A stretch of DNA of 12,682 nt from positions 1 to 12,682 of the forward strand of contig CAKRLN010000045.1 of the NCBI GenBank assembly GCA_934359535.1, in the 5' to 3' direction. This DNA comes from an uncultured Lachnospiraceae bacterium (lineage in GTDB: Bacteria > Bacillota > Clostridia > Lachnospirales > Lachnospiraceae). The translations under genes were made by a program, and so were the position numbers. The notes below the pieces were generated by a model. The model saw only the letters and a program-made list of their open reading frames with translations, did not search any database and was not told where the DNA came from. The first letter of the stretch is position 1. Each line of letters opens with the position of its first letter. Shown here piece by piece: positions 6,577-12,682 of the stretch.

Positions 6577-7755
6577 TTATTTTTTTAATATTTTTTCTAA
6601 AATTTCCTGTGGGCTTAAATTTAAAATAACCTCTCCTGGCCACATATATTCCAATTGCTCCCGCATTTCATCACTTGCGAACAGATTTTCTGCCTGTGTT
6701 CGTCCCTCCTCATCACGATACAAATACACAATACTATCTTTGTCTACATAGTCCAAAAAAACAGTACTATGCGTTGTCAAAACAAGCTGATGACCGGTTT
6801 CTTTGTAAACCTGCCCCAATATTTCCAACAATTTTTCAGCATAATTACTATTAATACCATTTTCAATTTCATCTAACAGAAAAATACCTTGATTTGTTTC
6901 AATTTCACTGATTGCAACAAAAGCCAATACCCTGAGCATTCCATCACTTAATTCTTTTGATGTAATAATCAGATTCTTTTTATCATAATGTTCCATTACA
7001 TTAATCTGTGTCCATCCCGGTTTTCCTTTTGTCTGCGTCTGTACATCAATAATCCTATTATTCAACAACTGTTGAAGTTTATCCATAAAATGCGTCTTTT
7101 GCTGTTTACTCATTTGTTTCATAAAAGATGGCAGATCTCTTCCTGATGGTCCAATATTCTTTGCACTTCCCCGGCTGCTTAGTCTCATGTTCTGTGGAGA
7201 TAAGGCCTCAAATGATACAGAATTCATAAGAAAATTTTTAAATTTTATAATTCTTTTGTCTACCATATCCTGCTGTACAATCATCTTCAAAAAAGATGCT
7301 CCCATACCGAATGCAACTGGCATTTGTACACTTCCGTCCATCGTCATCATAACTCCACCCTTTTGTAAAGAATATGACAATAATATTTCATCAGTTTCTT
7401 TATCAACCAGTAATTCTCTGGCAAGCAGCATTTGGTTTTTTTCACTATATGCTGTAATATCCATTTCCCATCTATACTTACACGTTTTCTCGTTTTCCAT
7501 CAAAGAAATTTCACTCTTAAAGCGGATTTTTTTATTTGAATTAACTAATTTTGATTTGATATTCTCAACATTCCACTGTCTGTCATTTATGATAACTGAA
7601 AAATCTTCTACAACACTTCTACATAAAAAATCAATAACCTGCAAAACCGCACTTTTCCCCACAGCATTGTTTCCAATAATCACCGTTACAGGAAACATAT
7701 CCATTGAAAAATCCACCAATGATTTAAAATTATCTACCTCTAGCCTTGTAAACAT
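6577..7755 (-). CDS. AAA/ABC-type ATPase, AbiLi-like (OLD-related, no nuclease domain)
   Basis: 392 residues. It opens with the RLEVDNFKSL strand typical of OLD/RecF-like ATPases, then Walker A GNNAVGKS (28-35), an ABC-like signature ELSDGM (268-273), Walker B FLLDEIENG (292-300) and the switch His in LTTHS (326-330). It ends soon after the ATPase core, so there is no fused TOPRIM nuclease; the TOPRIM-like function is in the next gene. ATG 7755 has GGAG six bases upstream; ATG 7761 touches that site and the TTG at 7767 overlaps it. As the sensor half of a two-gene defence-like cassette it would couple ATP binding to control of the DUF4276 partner. The region is strikingly A+T-rich (one sampled 60-base block, 6841-6900, has 13 G+C), consistent with acquisition by transfer. 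Phage defence is inferred from architecture. Confidence 0.85.
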   Translation of the reverse strand: MFTRLEVDNFKSLVDFSMDMFPVTVIIGNNAVGKSAVLQVIDFLCRSVVEDFSVIINDRQWNVENIKSKLVNSNKKIRFKSEISLMENEKTCKYRWEMDITAYSEKNQMLLARELLVDKETDEILLSYSLQKGGVMMTMDGSVQMPVAFGMGASFLKMIVQQDMVDKRIIKFKNFLMNSVSFEALSPQNMRLSSRGSAKNIGPSGRDLPSFMKQMSKQQKTHFMDKLQQLLNNRIIDVQTQTKGKPGWTQINVMEHYDKKNLIITSKELSDGMLRVLAFVAISEIETNQGIFLLDEIENGINSNYAEKLLEILGQVYKETGHQLVLTTHSTVFLDYVDKDSIVYLYRDEEGRTQAENLFASDEMREQLEYMWPGEVILNLSPQEILEKILKK

Positions 7756-7796
7756 ACACATCTCCAACTTCTTTATAAATAACTTTCACTAGGTAA

Positions 7797-7825
7797 ATTC
7801 TATCATAATTAATTTTGATACTCAA
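7797..7825 (-). promoter_or_regulatory. Sigma-A-type promoter of the ATPase/DUF4276 cassette
   Basis: On the minus strand, TTGAGT (7825-7820), a 17-base spacer, then TAGAAT (7802-7797), with TGA directly before the -10 forming an extended -10. The predicted start is near 7790, about 35 bases before the ATPase ATG. It lies just downstream of the protease terminator, so the cassette carries its own transcription signals. Confidence 0.6.
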
Positions 7826-7867
7826 TTTTATTCTGCTCTTTTTTGATTTTTTATAACCGCATATATC

Positions 7868-7899
7868 AAAAATGCACCGGATTTGCCCGGTGCATTTTT
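7868..7899 (-). terminator. Intrinsic terminator after htrA, bidirectional
   Basis: A perfect 13-bp stem: AAAAATGCACCGG at 7868-7880 and its complement at 7887-7899, with a six-base loop. On the minus strand it lies 22 bases past the protease stop and ends in five T. The A-run on the other side gives it the same shape in the opposite direction. Confidence 0.9.
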
Positions 7900-7921
7900 A
7901 ATTTGCACAATATTCACTTAT

Positions 7922-9310
7922 TTAGTTTCTGCTTCCAAGTGTGATATCCATATCGGATTCCTGATAGCTGTTTGCACGGCTGCATACCGTAATCTTAACG
8001 GTCTGCCCTGCCTCATAGTAGGTTAATTTCTCCTGAAGCTCTTCCATGGAACCAATCTTGCTTCCATCAAAGCCTGTAATGATATCTCCTGCCTGTAAAC
8101 CGGCTTTTTCAGCTGCGGAGCCGGAAATTACCTGATATACAAATACACCTTCCGGCATATTGTATTTCTTTGCAATATCAGAGGATACGTCATAGCCCTG
8201 GATACCAAGATATGCCTGTTTGGATTCATCGACCTTCTCCTGGGTAATCAGCTGTGTAATGATCGGCTGTGCATCCTCCATCGGAATTGCATAACCGATT
8301 CCCTCTACGGATGTATCGGAATATTTTACGGAATTGATACCGATCACTTCCCCATTTGTGTTAAGCAGGGCACCGCCGCTGTTACCAGGGTTGATTGCAG
8401 CATCGGTCTGGATCAGGTTATCATTTGTTACCGTTGCTCCACTTGAGCTGTCCTGTGTGGATACGGTACGTCCAAGTGCACTGACAACACCGGTTGTAAC
8501 AGACTGTCCGTAACCAAGTGCGTTACCGATTGCGATCGTTGCCTGTCCTACCTTAAGCTGTGTCGAATCGCCGATCGATGCAATTTTGATTGTAGAAAGT
8601 GTGTCGGACTCGATTGCACTCTTCTCGATTTTTACAACGGCAAGGTCATGGCTTGCATCGGTTCCTTTTACTTCTGCGGATACCGTTGATCCATCTGAAA
8701 ACTGTACACTTAAGGAATCTGCCCCTTCTACAACGTGATTGTTGGTTGCAACATAAAGGTATGTGTCATCCTCTTCAATGATGATTCCAGAGCCTGCACT
8801 CTGGCTCTCATAGCTTTGGGACTGTCCAAAGAAATTCTGGTACTGGGTTGTTCCGGTATTGGTGATTGCTACGATGGATGGCATAACCGAATCGACAATG
8901 CCGGATACATCGGTTACATCTGTTGCATTTCCAGTGCTTGTCGACTGTACCTTATTTGTGCTTTCGGAACTGTTATTTGTTGTGGAATTAACCGTACCTT
9001 TATTTGTTCCCAGTGCATTTCCGGCAAAATAATTGACTCCGGTAAATGCGGCACCTGCAACAAGCCCAAATACCAGTGCAATGGCTACGCACTTTGCAAG
9101 CTTCTCTCCAAAGCCGGATGATTTTTTCGGTTTTTTCGGCTTACCTGCGTTCGGATTGCCGTACCCGTTTGTGTTATTGTATTGCTGTCCGTAAGGATTG
9201 CTGCGGTAGCTGTAATAGTCCGGATTCTGTCCATTCTGATCCTGTGTCTGATTATTTGTATCGGCTGAATTTGTATTCTGGCCAAACTGATTATCGTTCC
9301 AATTTTCCAT
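7922..9310 (-). CDS. htrA: HtrA/DegP-type S1C serine protease with PDZ domain, membrane-anchored
   Basis: 462 residues from ATG 9310, chosen because AGGGAG lies nine bases upstream; the ATG at 9334 has no ribosome site. A cytoplasmic tail of about 65 residues, rich in Asn, Gln, Tyr and Gly, ends in a basic patch (GKPKKPKKS). It is followed by one membrane helix (about 72-97), a Ser/Thr/Asn-rich linker, then the protease domain outside the cell. The triad is His192 (TNNHVVEG), Asp222 (SHDLAVV) and Ser311 (NPGNSGGAL). A single PDZ domain follows (about 365-455, with AYLGIQG and AGLQAGDII). Such proteases degrade or refold damaged secreted proteins during envelope stress. It is flanked by terminators on both sides, so it is likely monocistronic. 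The 136 bases upstream contain the previous terminator and no promoter I can call with confidence. Confidence 0.96.
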   Translation of the reverse strand: MENWNDNQFGQNTNSADTNNQTQDQNGQNPDYYSYRSNPYGQQYNNTNGYGNPNAGKPKKPKKSSGFGEKLAKCVAIALVFGLVAGAAFTGVNYFAGNALGTNKGTVNSTTNNSSESTNKVQSTSTGNATDVTDVSGIVDSVMPSIVAITNTGTTQYQNFFGQSQSYESQSAGSGIIIEEDDTYLYVATNNHVVEGADSLSVQFSDGSTVSAEVKGTDASHDLAVVKIEKSAIESDTLSTIKIASIGDSTQLKVGQATIAIGNALGYGQSVTTGVVSALGRTVSTQDSSSGATVTNDNLIQTDAAINPGNSGGALLNTNGEVIGINSVKYSDTSVEGIGYAIPMEDAQPIITQLITQEKVDESKQAYLGIQGYDVSSDIAKKYNMPEGVFVYQVISGSAAEKAGLQAGDIITGFDGSKIGSMEELQEKLTYYEAGQTVKITVCSRANSYQESDMDITLGSRN

Positions 9311-9397
9311 AATTGATGTCTCCCTTCGTTTCATTTACAAGACATAGTGTAACGGCTATCTGTGTTCAAATTGTGACAGAAAATTGTTTTTCTGATT

Positions 9398-9433
9398 AAA
9401 AAAGGACATACCATCACTGATATGCCCTTTTTT
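9398..9433 (-). terminator. Intrinsic terminator after the UDP-sugar pyrophosphorylase gene
   Basis: AAAAAAGGACATA (9398-9410) faces TATGCCCTTTTTT (9421-9433) across a 10-base loop. All 13 positions pair in the minus-strand transcript, counting one G-U wobble, and the hairpin ends in six U. It starts 14 bases past the pyrophosphorylase stop. Confidence 0.88.
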
Positions 9434-9447
9434 CGTTTTCATCCTGA

Positions 9448-10656
9448 TCAGATCTCAATTCCGTTTTTCACAAGAAGTTCCCTTGCCGTATCAACGGAAT
9501 CCACACCGGTTGCATTTTTCACCGGTGCAAATTCCTTCTCACGCTCTACCTCAAATGGAAGACAGTCATCCATCATGTATACCATATCAAGGATCAGCTC
9601 CTCGAATTTGTAAGCATTCGGCTCCGTTGGTTTTACAAGTACGCCTTCCTCATTCAGATAAGGAACCTTCTTTTCCACAAGATGAACCGGAAGCTTGCGG
9701 TCTGCGATTTCAAGAAGCTTGTCCACACGGAACAGGTAATTTAAAGTAACTCCAAATCCGTACAATAACGATCCCTTCTCATTCGCAGCCTCTGCCATTT
9801 CCGGTGTCAGCTCATAATATTCCACGATCGAAGGCTTGCCATCCTCTAAGCAGAGTGCACCGACTCTTTCATATGGATCTGCTTTTCTTACAACCTTTGC
9901 TCCGCTCACGCGTCCAGAAAGGATCGTTGCCCCGATAAAGACCGGATCTGCAATCTGCTGCAGCACATTATCCACAGCAAACACATTGAGCCACTCGATC
10001 TTCTTTTCCTTCATATCCGCCTCTAAGCCGGAACGCAGAAAGGACGTAAACCAGCCGCCATTTCCATTCGGGGAAAGCGCAAGCGAATTCTCAGCTTCGA
10101 TCAGAAAATTGCCATCATAGTCAACTGCAGGAGCCATCGACTGTACGAAAAATTTCACATACTCCCTGTTATACCCGAAAAAGTCATGCTCCTCGAAAAA
10201 CTCCCGCGTCTGTGCATCATTTTTCTCACTCGTCATAATATAAAGCGGAATCCATGCGCCTGCTTCATCTGTTACCTTCTTTAAGTTCGCAATCAGCTGT
10301 TCAAAAATATAAAGGGTCTTATGGACCCCGATATTAAACATACCCTTTGCCTTATCAAAGCCAAGTCGGGTTCCCTGTCCGCCTGCAAGAAGGATTGCCC
10401 CGACCTTATCCTCCCAGATTGCTTTTAAGCCCTCCTGCTTAAATGTTTCCCGCTTTGTCGCGATTTCATCAAGCTCCATCGCTCCAAGTGGCTCAAAACG
10501 ACCACGCGAAAGCTTTCCTGCATGGATCAGATCCAGATACGACCAGTCCAGCTCTTCTAACTGCTTTAACAGCCGCTCCGGAAGCTCCTTTCCAATCAGA
10601 TGGGATAAATACCGCTGATTGGTTTCTCTGATTTTATTCTCAGTCTGTGTATTCAT
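9448..10656 (-). CDS. UDP-sugar pyrophosphorylase, UDPGP family, UAP1-like
   Basis: 402-residue nucleotidyltransferase that should form a UDP-sugar from UTP and a sugar-1-phosphate in the cytoplasm. The nucleotide-binding loop LLAGGQGTRLGFDKAKGM (89-106) is the UDPGP form seen in eukaryotic UDP-GlcNAc pyrophosphorylase (UAP1/AGX), unlike bacterial GalU or GlmU. Further marks are SPNGNGG (195-201), FAVDN (226-230) and the C-terminal FAPVKNATGVDS..TAR (376-391), which matches UAP1 better than UDP-glucose enzymes. Substrate choice (GlcNAc-, GalNAc- or glucose-1-phosphate) cannot be settled by eye. ATG 10656 has GAGGAG five bases upstream. It follows the LCP gene by 55 bases, with a hairpin across the LCP stop, and ends at an intrinsic terminator. 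With the phospho-sugar mutase nearby it could supply activated sugars for envelope polymers. Confidence 0.87.
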   Translation of the reverse strand: MNTQTENKIRETNQRYLSHLIGKELPERLLKQLEELDWSYLDLIHAGKLSRGRFEPLGAMELDEIATKRETFKQEGLKAIWEDKVGAILLAGGQGTRLGFDKAKGMFNIGVHKTLYIFEQLIANLKKVTDEAGAWIPLYIMTSEKNDAQTREFFEEHDFFGYNREYVKFFVQSMAPAVDYDGNFLIEAENSLALSPNGNGGWFTSFLRSGLEADMKEKKIEWLNVFAVDNVLQQIADPVFIGATILSGRVSGAKVVRKADPYERVGALCLEDGKPSIVEYYELTPEMAEAANEKGSLLYGFGVTLNYLFRVDKLLEIADRKLPVHLVEKKVPYLNEEGVLVKPTEPNAYKFEELILDMVYMMDDCLPFEVEREKEFAPVKNATGVDSVDTARELLVKNGIEI

Positions 10657-10691
10657 AATATCTCCTCAAATCACTCCAAACATGAACACCG

Positions 10692-10733
10692 CTCCGCCGA
10701 AGGCGCAGGGTTTACTGCCCGCCTTCTTCGGAG
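10692..10733 (-). other. Hairpin spanning the LCP stop codon
   Basis: On the minus strand, CTCCG, GAAGGCG and CAG pair with CTG, CGCCTTC and CGGAG around a six-base loop containing the LCP stop region. The breaks are a 2x2 mismatch and a two-base bulge, giving about 15 base pairs. No U-tract follows, so it is not a standard terminator. It may stabilise or process the LCP/pyrophosphorylase transcript; that is inference. Confidence 0.4.
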
Positions 10734-11863
10734 TCTTCTGTTTTTTTGATTTCTGTACCATTGCGGTCAACCGTATTGTTATAGTTTGATGTATTGACAA
10801 CTCTGGCATTTTCCTCAGTAACACCAGTCTTCTTTACGATCGTATTACTGATATTCTGAACCGTCTGTGAGGTTACATAATTCTCATCATTAAACAGCCA
10901 CTGATGCAGCTCCTTGACATTATTATCAAGCTCAACCGGAACAACCGTATCCCCGGATTCCAGGTTTGCCGTCGTAAGCTCGAATGGGAAACCTGTCGTC
11001 TCCACTAATTTATAGGAGGTAACATCCTTTGCCAGAAGTAACATCTGCTTTAAGGTCAGTGTTGTAGAAATGTCATCGACAACATCATTACAGATTTTTG
11101 TCAATGTTCCAAGATCCGCCTTCTGTGCCTTTTCCATCATTGCCTGTAACACAATACGCTGTCTTGCAGTCCGCATGTAATCGTCTCCGGCAAGCTTACG
11201 GATACGCGCATAAGAAGTTGCCTGTGTTCCATCGAGATGGACAAGACCAGATTCCTTTAACTCGGTTGTCTCTTTTCCTGTCATCATAACGATCTCAACC
11301 GTATACTCGTTGATTTTATCAACTTCAGCATCGGTAACCTCGATGTCAATTCCACCGAGATCATCAATCACCTCAACAAGAGCCCCCCAGTCCACGCTGA
11401 CGTAATCCTTGATATCAAGATCCAGATTGGAATTTAACATCTGGACTGCCTGGGTTGCGCCGCCTTTTTCATAGGCCGAATTGCATTTGTAAAATTTACC
11501 GTCTCCAATGCTTAAATACGTATCACGGTATACGGATGCAAGACGGATTTCCTTGGTCTCGTTGTTAATACTTGCAATCAGAATTGCATCGGAGTTACCG
11601 GTATCATAATCACCACTTCCACGGTTGTCGAGTCCAAACAATGCGATATTTGTGTATCCTTCCATCGCAAATGCTGTTTCTGAACTCATATCATCATTAA
11701 TACCGGCCTCTGTATCTGTCATATTCTGAAAATCTATCTTATTCAGTATATTAGTAAAATATAACACCACAAGTAAAACTGCGAGGATCAATATTTCTAA
11801 GACAAATAGAAGAATTTTCTTTCTTTTCTTCATGCGTCTTTTTTTTCTACGTTTTGTTGCCAT
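10712..11863 (-). CDS. LytR-CpsA-Psr (LCP) family glycopolymer transferase
   Basis: 383 residues. A very basic N-terminus (KRRKKRRMKKRKK) precedes one membrane helix (about 17-37), and the LCP domain is outside. Typical motifs: ALFGLDNRG (74-82), NSDAILIAS (90-98), SVYRDTY with its Arg (113), SYARIRK (217-223) and DDYMRTARQR (227-236). These Arg and Asp residues bind the polyprenyl pyrophosphate and divalent metal. The enzymes move undecaprenyl-linked glycopolymers such as teichoic acid or capsule onto peptidoglycan. ATG 11863 has AAAGGA seven bases upstream; the GTG at 11884 has none. The C-terminal tail is polar and acidic (EDSEEGGQ). It lies 49 bases after the zinc-ribbon gene. Family assignment is firm; which polymer is attached is unknown. 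Confidence 0.94.
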   Translation of the reverse strand: MATKRRKKRRMKKRKKILLFVLEILILAVLLVVLYFTNILNKIDFQNMTDTEAGINDDMSSETAFAMEGYTNIALFGLDNRGSGDYDTGNSDAILIASINNETKEIRLASVYRDTYLSIGDGKFYKCNSAYEKGGATQAVQMLNSNLDLDIKDYVSVDWGALVEVIDDLGGIDIEVTDAEVDKINEYTVEIVMMTGKETTELKESGLVHLDGTQATSYARIRKLAGDDYMRTARQRIVLQAMMEKAQKADLGTLTKICNDVVDDISTTLTLKQMLLLAKDVTSYKLVETTGFPFELTTANLESGDTVVPVELDNNVKELHQWLFNDENYVTSQTVQNISNTIVKKTGVTEENARVVNTSNYNNTVDRNGTEIKKTEDSEEGGQ

Positions 11864-11912
11864 AGCTCTATCCTTTTCTTTCACCGATCAGCCGCACCAG
11901 ATGTGCCAGCTT

Positions 11913-12113
11913 TTATTTGCCCGCTTTGTGATGGATGTACATCCAGCCCTTCGCATAATCGAGACGTTCCTCGTCTGTCATATCCGAATACTTCACAAAT
12001 TCAAGATTGGTCTGCGTCATCTGCTGATTGCCGCAGCGGTGGCATTCCACATCCTTTCTGCGGGATACAAGCCGAAGCCACCCGCATTCCGGGCATATGT
12101 AAATTTTCATCAT
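11913..12113 (-). CDS. Small zinc-ribbon protein, function unknown
   Basis: 66 residues from ATG 12113, which follows GGAGG by eight bases. The frame stays open up to a GTG at 12200 without a ribosome site there, so the 95-residue version is less likely. Two Cys pairs, CPEC (about 8-11) and CHRC (about 25-28), form a rubredoxin/zinc-ribbon knuckle. A short charged helix and the ending WMYIHHKAGK follow. Similar short proteins are sometimes labelled RNA polymerase subunit M-like because of the ribbon, but nothing here supports a role in transcription. It sits between the mutase and the LCP gene on the same strand, so co-expression is likely, but its job is not evident. Confidence 0.75.
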   Translation of the reverse strand: MMKIYICPECGWLRLVSRRKDVECHRCGNQQMTQTNLEFVKYSDMTDEERLDYAKGWMYIHHKAGK

Positions 12114-12205
12114 AGGGTATTCCTCCGGACTGACAAATACATGATTACCCAACACAAAGGAAAAACCTTCATGCTGGGTATCTTTGTCTTGAAAATTCAC
12201 TTACA

Positions 12206-12219
12206 CAGACAGCTGTCTG
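12206..12219. repeat. Perfect 14-bp palindrome between mutase and zinc-ribbon genes
   Basis: CAGACAGCTGTCTG is its own reverse complement and lies in the 137-base gap, 31 bases past the mutase stop. There is no loop and no following U-run, so a terminator is unlikely; a dimeric-regulator operator is possible. I see no convincing promoter hexamers beside it. Confidence 0.35.
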
Positions 12220-12250
12220 CCTGTTTTCTCATTTGCTTATCCTGCACAGA

Positions 12251-12682
12251 TTATTTGAACATATTCATCATTGCCGATTTCAATGCCTCTAACTTCTCTT
12301 CGGAATCCTTTAAAGAAGTTCCCTTTACGCCAAAGTAGAATTTGATCTTCGGCTCTGTTCCGGAAGGACGTACACAGCACCATGCATTGTCGCTTAATTC
12401 ATAGTATAAAACATTGGAATTTGGAAGTCCTGTAGATGTTACCTTTCCAGTAGCGATCTCTGTTCTTGTGTCAGCCTTGTAATCGCGGACTGCAATTACC
12501 TCATGACCTCCAACCATCTTCGGAAGGTTTGCACGTGCGTCGCTCATGATCTGCTGGATCTGTGCAGCACCGTCGATACCCTTTAAGGTCATCGTGTCAA
12601 GACCTTCTTTGTAGTATCCGTATTTCTCGTAGATGTCGATCATTGCATCCCAGAGTGTCTTGCCCTGTTTCTTGTAGTAAGC
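12251..12682 (-). CDS. Phospho-sugar mutase (phosphoglucomutase/phosphomannomutase family), C-terminal part
   Basis: The last 143 residues of a gene entering from the high-coordinate edge; the frame is open to base 12682. The C-terminal substrate-phosphate loop CVRPSGTEPKIKFYFGV is the signature of alpha-D-phosphohexomutases, and WDAMIDIYEKYGYYKEG upstream matches the linker before domain 4 of PgcA-like enzymes. Such enzymes interconvert hexose-6-phosphate and hexose-1-phosphate, giving the sugar-1-phosphate substrate of nucleotide-sugar synthesis. The UAP1-like pyrophosphorylase downstream in the same direction would be a logical user. The catalytic phospho-Ser and metal loop are outside the window, so preference for glucose, mannose or glucosamine cannot be judged. 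Confidence 0.9.
   Translation of the reverse strand, partial: AYYKKQGKTLWDAMIDIYEKYGYYKEGLDTMTLKGIDGAAQIQQIMSDARANLPKMVGGHEVIAVRDYKADTRTEIATGKVTSTGLPNSNVLYYELSDNAWCCVRPSGTEPKIKFYFGVKGTSLKDSEEKLEALKSAMMNMFK

Noticed and set aside
6577..7755. Full OLD-family nuclease (fused ATPase-TOPRIM)
   Set aside because: The protein ends about 60 residues after the switch His, leaving no room for a TOPRIM domain; the TOPRIM-like motifs are in the separate downstream gene.
7187..7792. A 201-codon open frame on the plus strand opposite the ATPase gene
   Set aside because: It is antisense to a gene with intact Walker motifs, has no ribosome site or recognisable domain, and reads as a composition-driven shadow.
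9334..9397. Promoter for htrA with TTGAAC at 9372-9367 and TATGTC 17 bases on
   Set aside because: The -35 is fair but the -10 matches only three of six positions, and no other pair is better, so I do not call it.
11832..12338. A 168-codon plus-strand frame opposite LCP, zinc-ribbon and mutase ends
   Set aside because: It crosses three well-supported minus-strand genes and their gaps, and its His/Phe/Cys-rich sequence has no domain.
1..12682. CRISPR arrays, tRNA or rRNA genes, riboswitches, insertion sequences
   Set aside because: No regularly spaced repeats, cloverleaf-like segments, conserved riboswitch cores or transposase motifs were seen on either strand; no gene-free stretch exceeds about 170 bases once the frameshifted tail is counted as gene remnant.

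Overview
The window looks like chromosomal DNA from a Gram-positive member of the Clostridia, most likely Lachnospiraceae. The pointers are strong GGAGG-type ribosome binding sites, sigma-A-like promoters, a Dlt-type teichoic-acid-modification operon, an LCP cell-wall ligase and moderate G+C. The taxon is inferred from gene style and was not tested by a search. Every supported gene lies on the minus strand, so transcription runs from high to low coordinates.

In transcription order, the first block (12682 to 9448) is an envelope and nucleotide-sugar block. It holds the 3' end of a phospho-sugar mutase, a 66-residue zinc-ribbon protein, an LCP (LytR-CpsA-Psr) glycopolymer transferase and a UAP1-like UDP-sugar pyrophosphorylase, and it closes with an intrinsic terminator. 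Next is a monocistronic-looking, membrane-anchored HtrA protease (9310 to 7922) with its own terminator.

The third block (about 7830 to 5787) is visibly richer in A+T. It carries a two-gene ATPase plus DUF4276/TOPRIM-like cassette resembling AbiL-type phage defence, driven by its own promoter. The second gene appears frameshifted: 59 further codons of protein-like sequence continue in another frame. The promoter of the next gene, a GtrA-family four-helix membrane protein, is embedded in that broken tail. GtrA ends at a near-perfect bidirectional terminator.

The last block (about 5200 to 1) is the most unusual. It is a dlt-like operon reading adenylating ligase, carrier protein, PLP fold-III decarboxylase, MBOAT acyltransferase, then the N-terminus of a membrane-anchored protein in the DltD position. 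Canonical dlt operons (dltA-B-C-D) have no decarboxylase. Here it sits one base after the carrier gene and overlaps the MBOAT gene. The ligase also differs from canonical DltA at substrate-pocket positions. My hypothesis is that this operon decorates a surface polymer with something other than D-alanine, perhaps an amino acid decarboxylated while tethered to the carrier, as in the BtrI/BtrJ/BtrK butirosin side-chain pathway. Its promoter has a perfect -10, no recognisable -35 and a tandem 10-bp repeat upstream, which suggests activator control.
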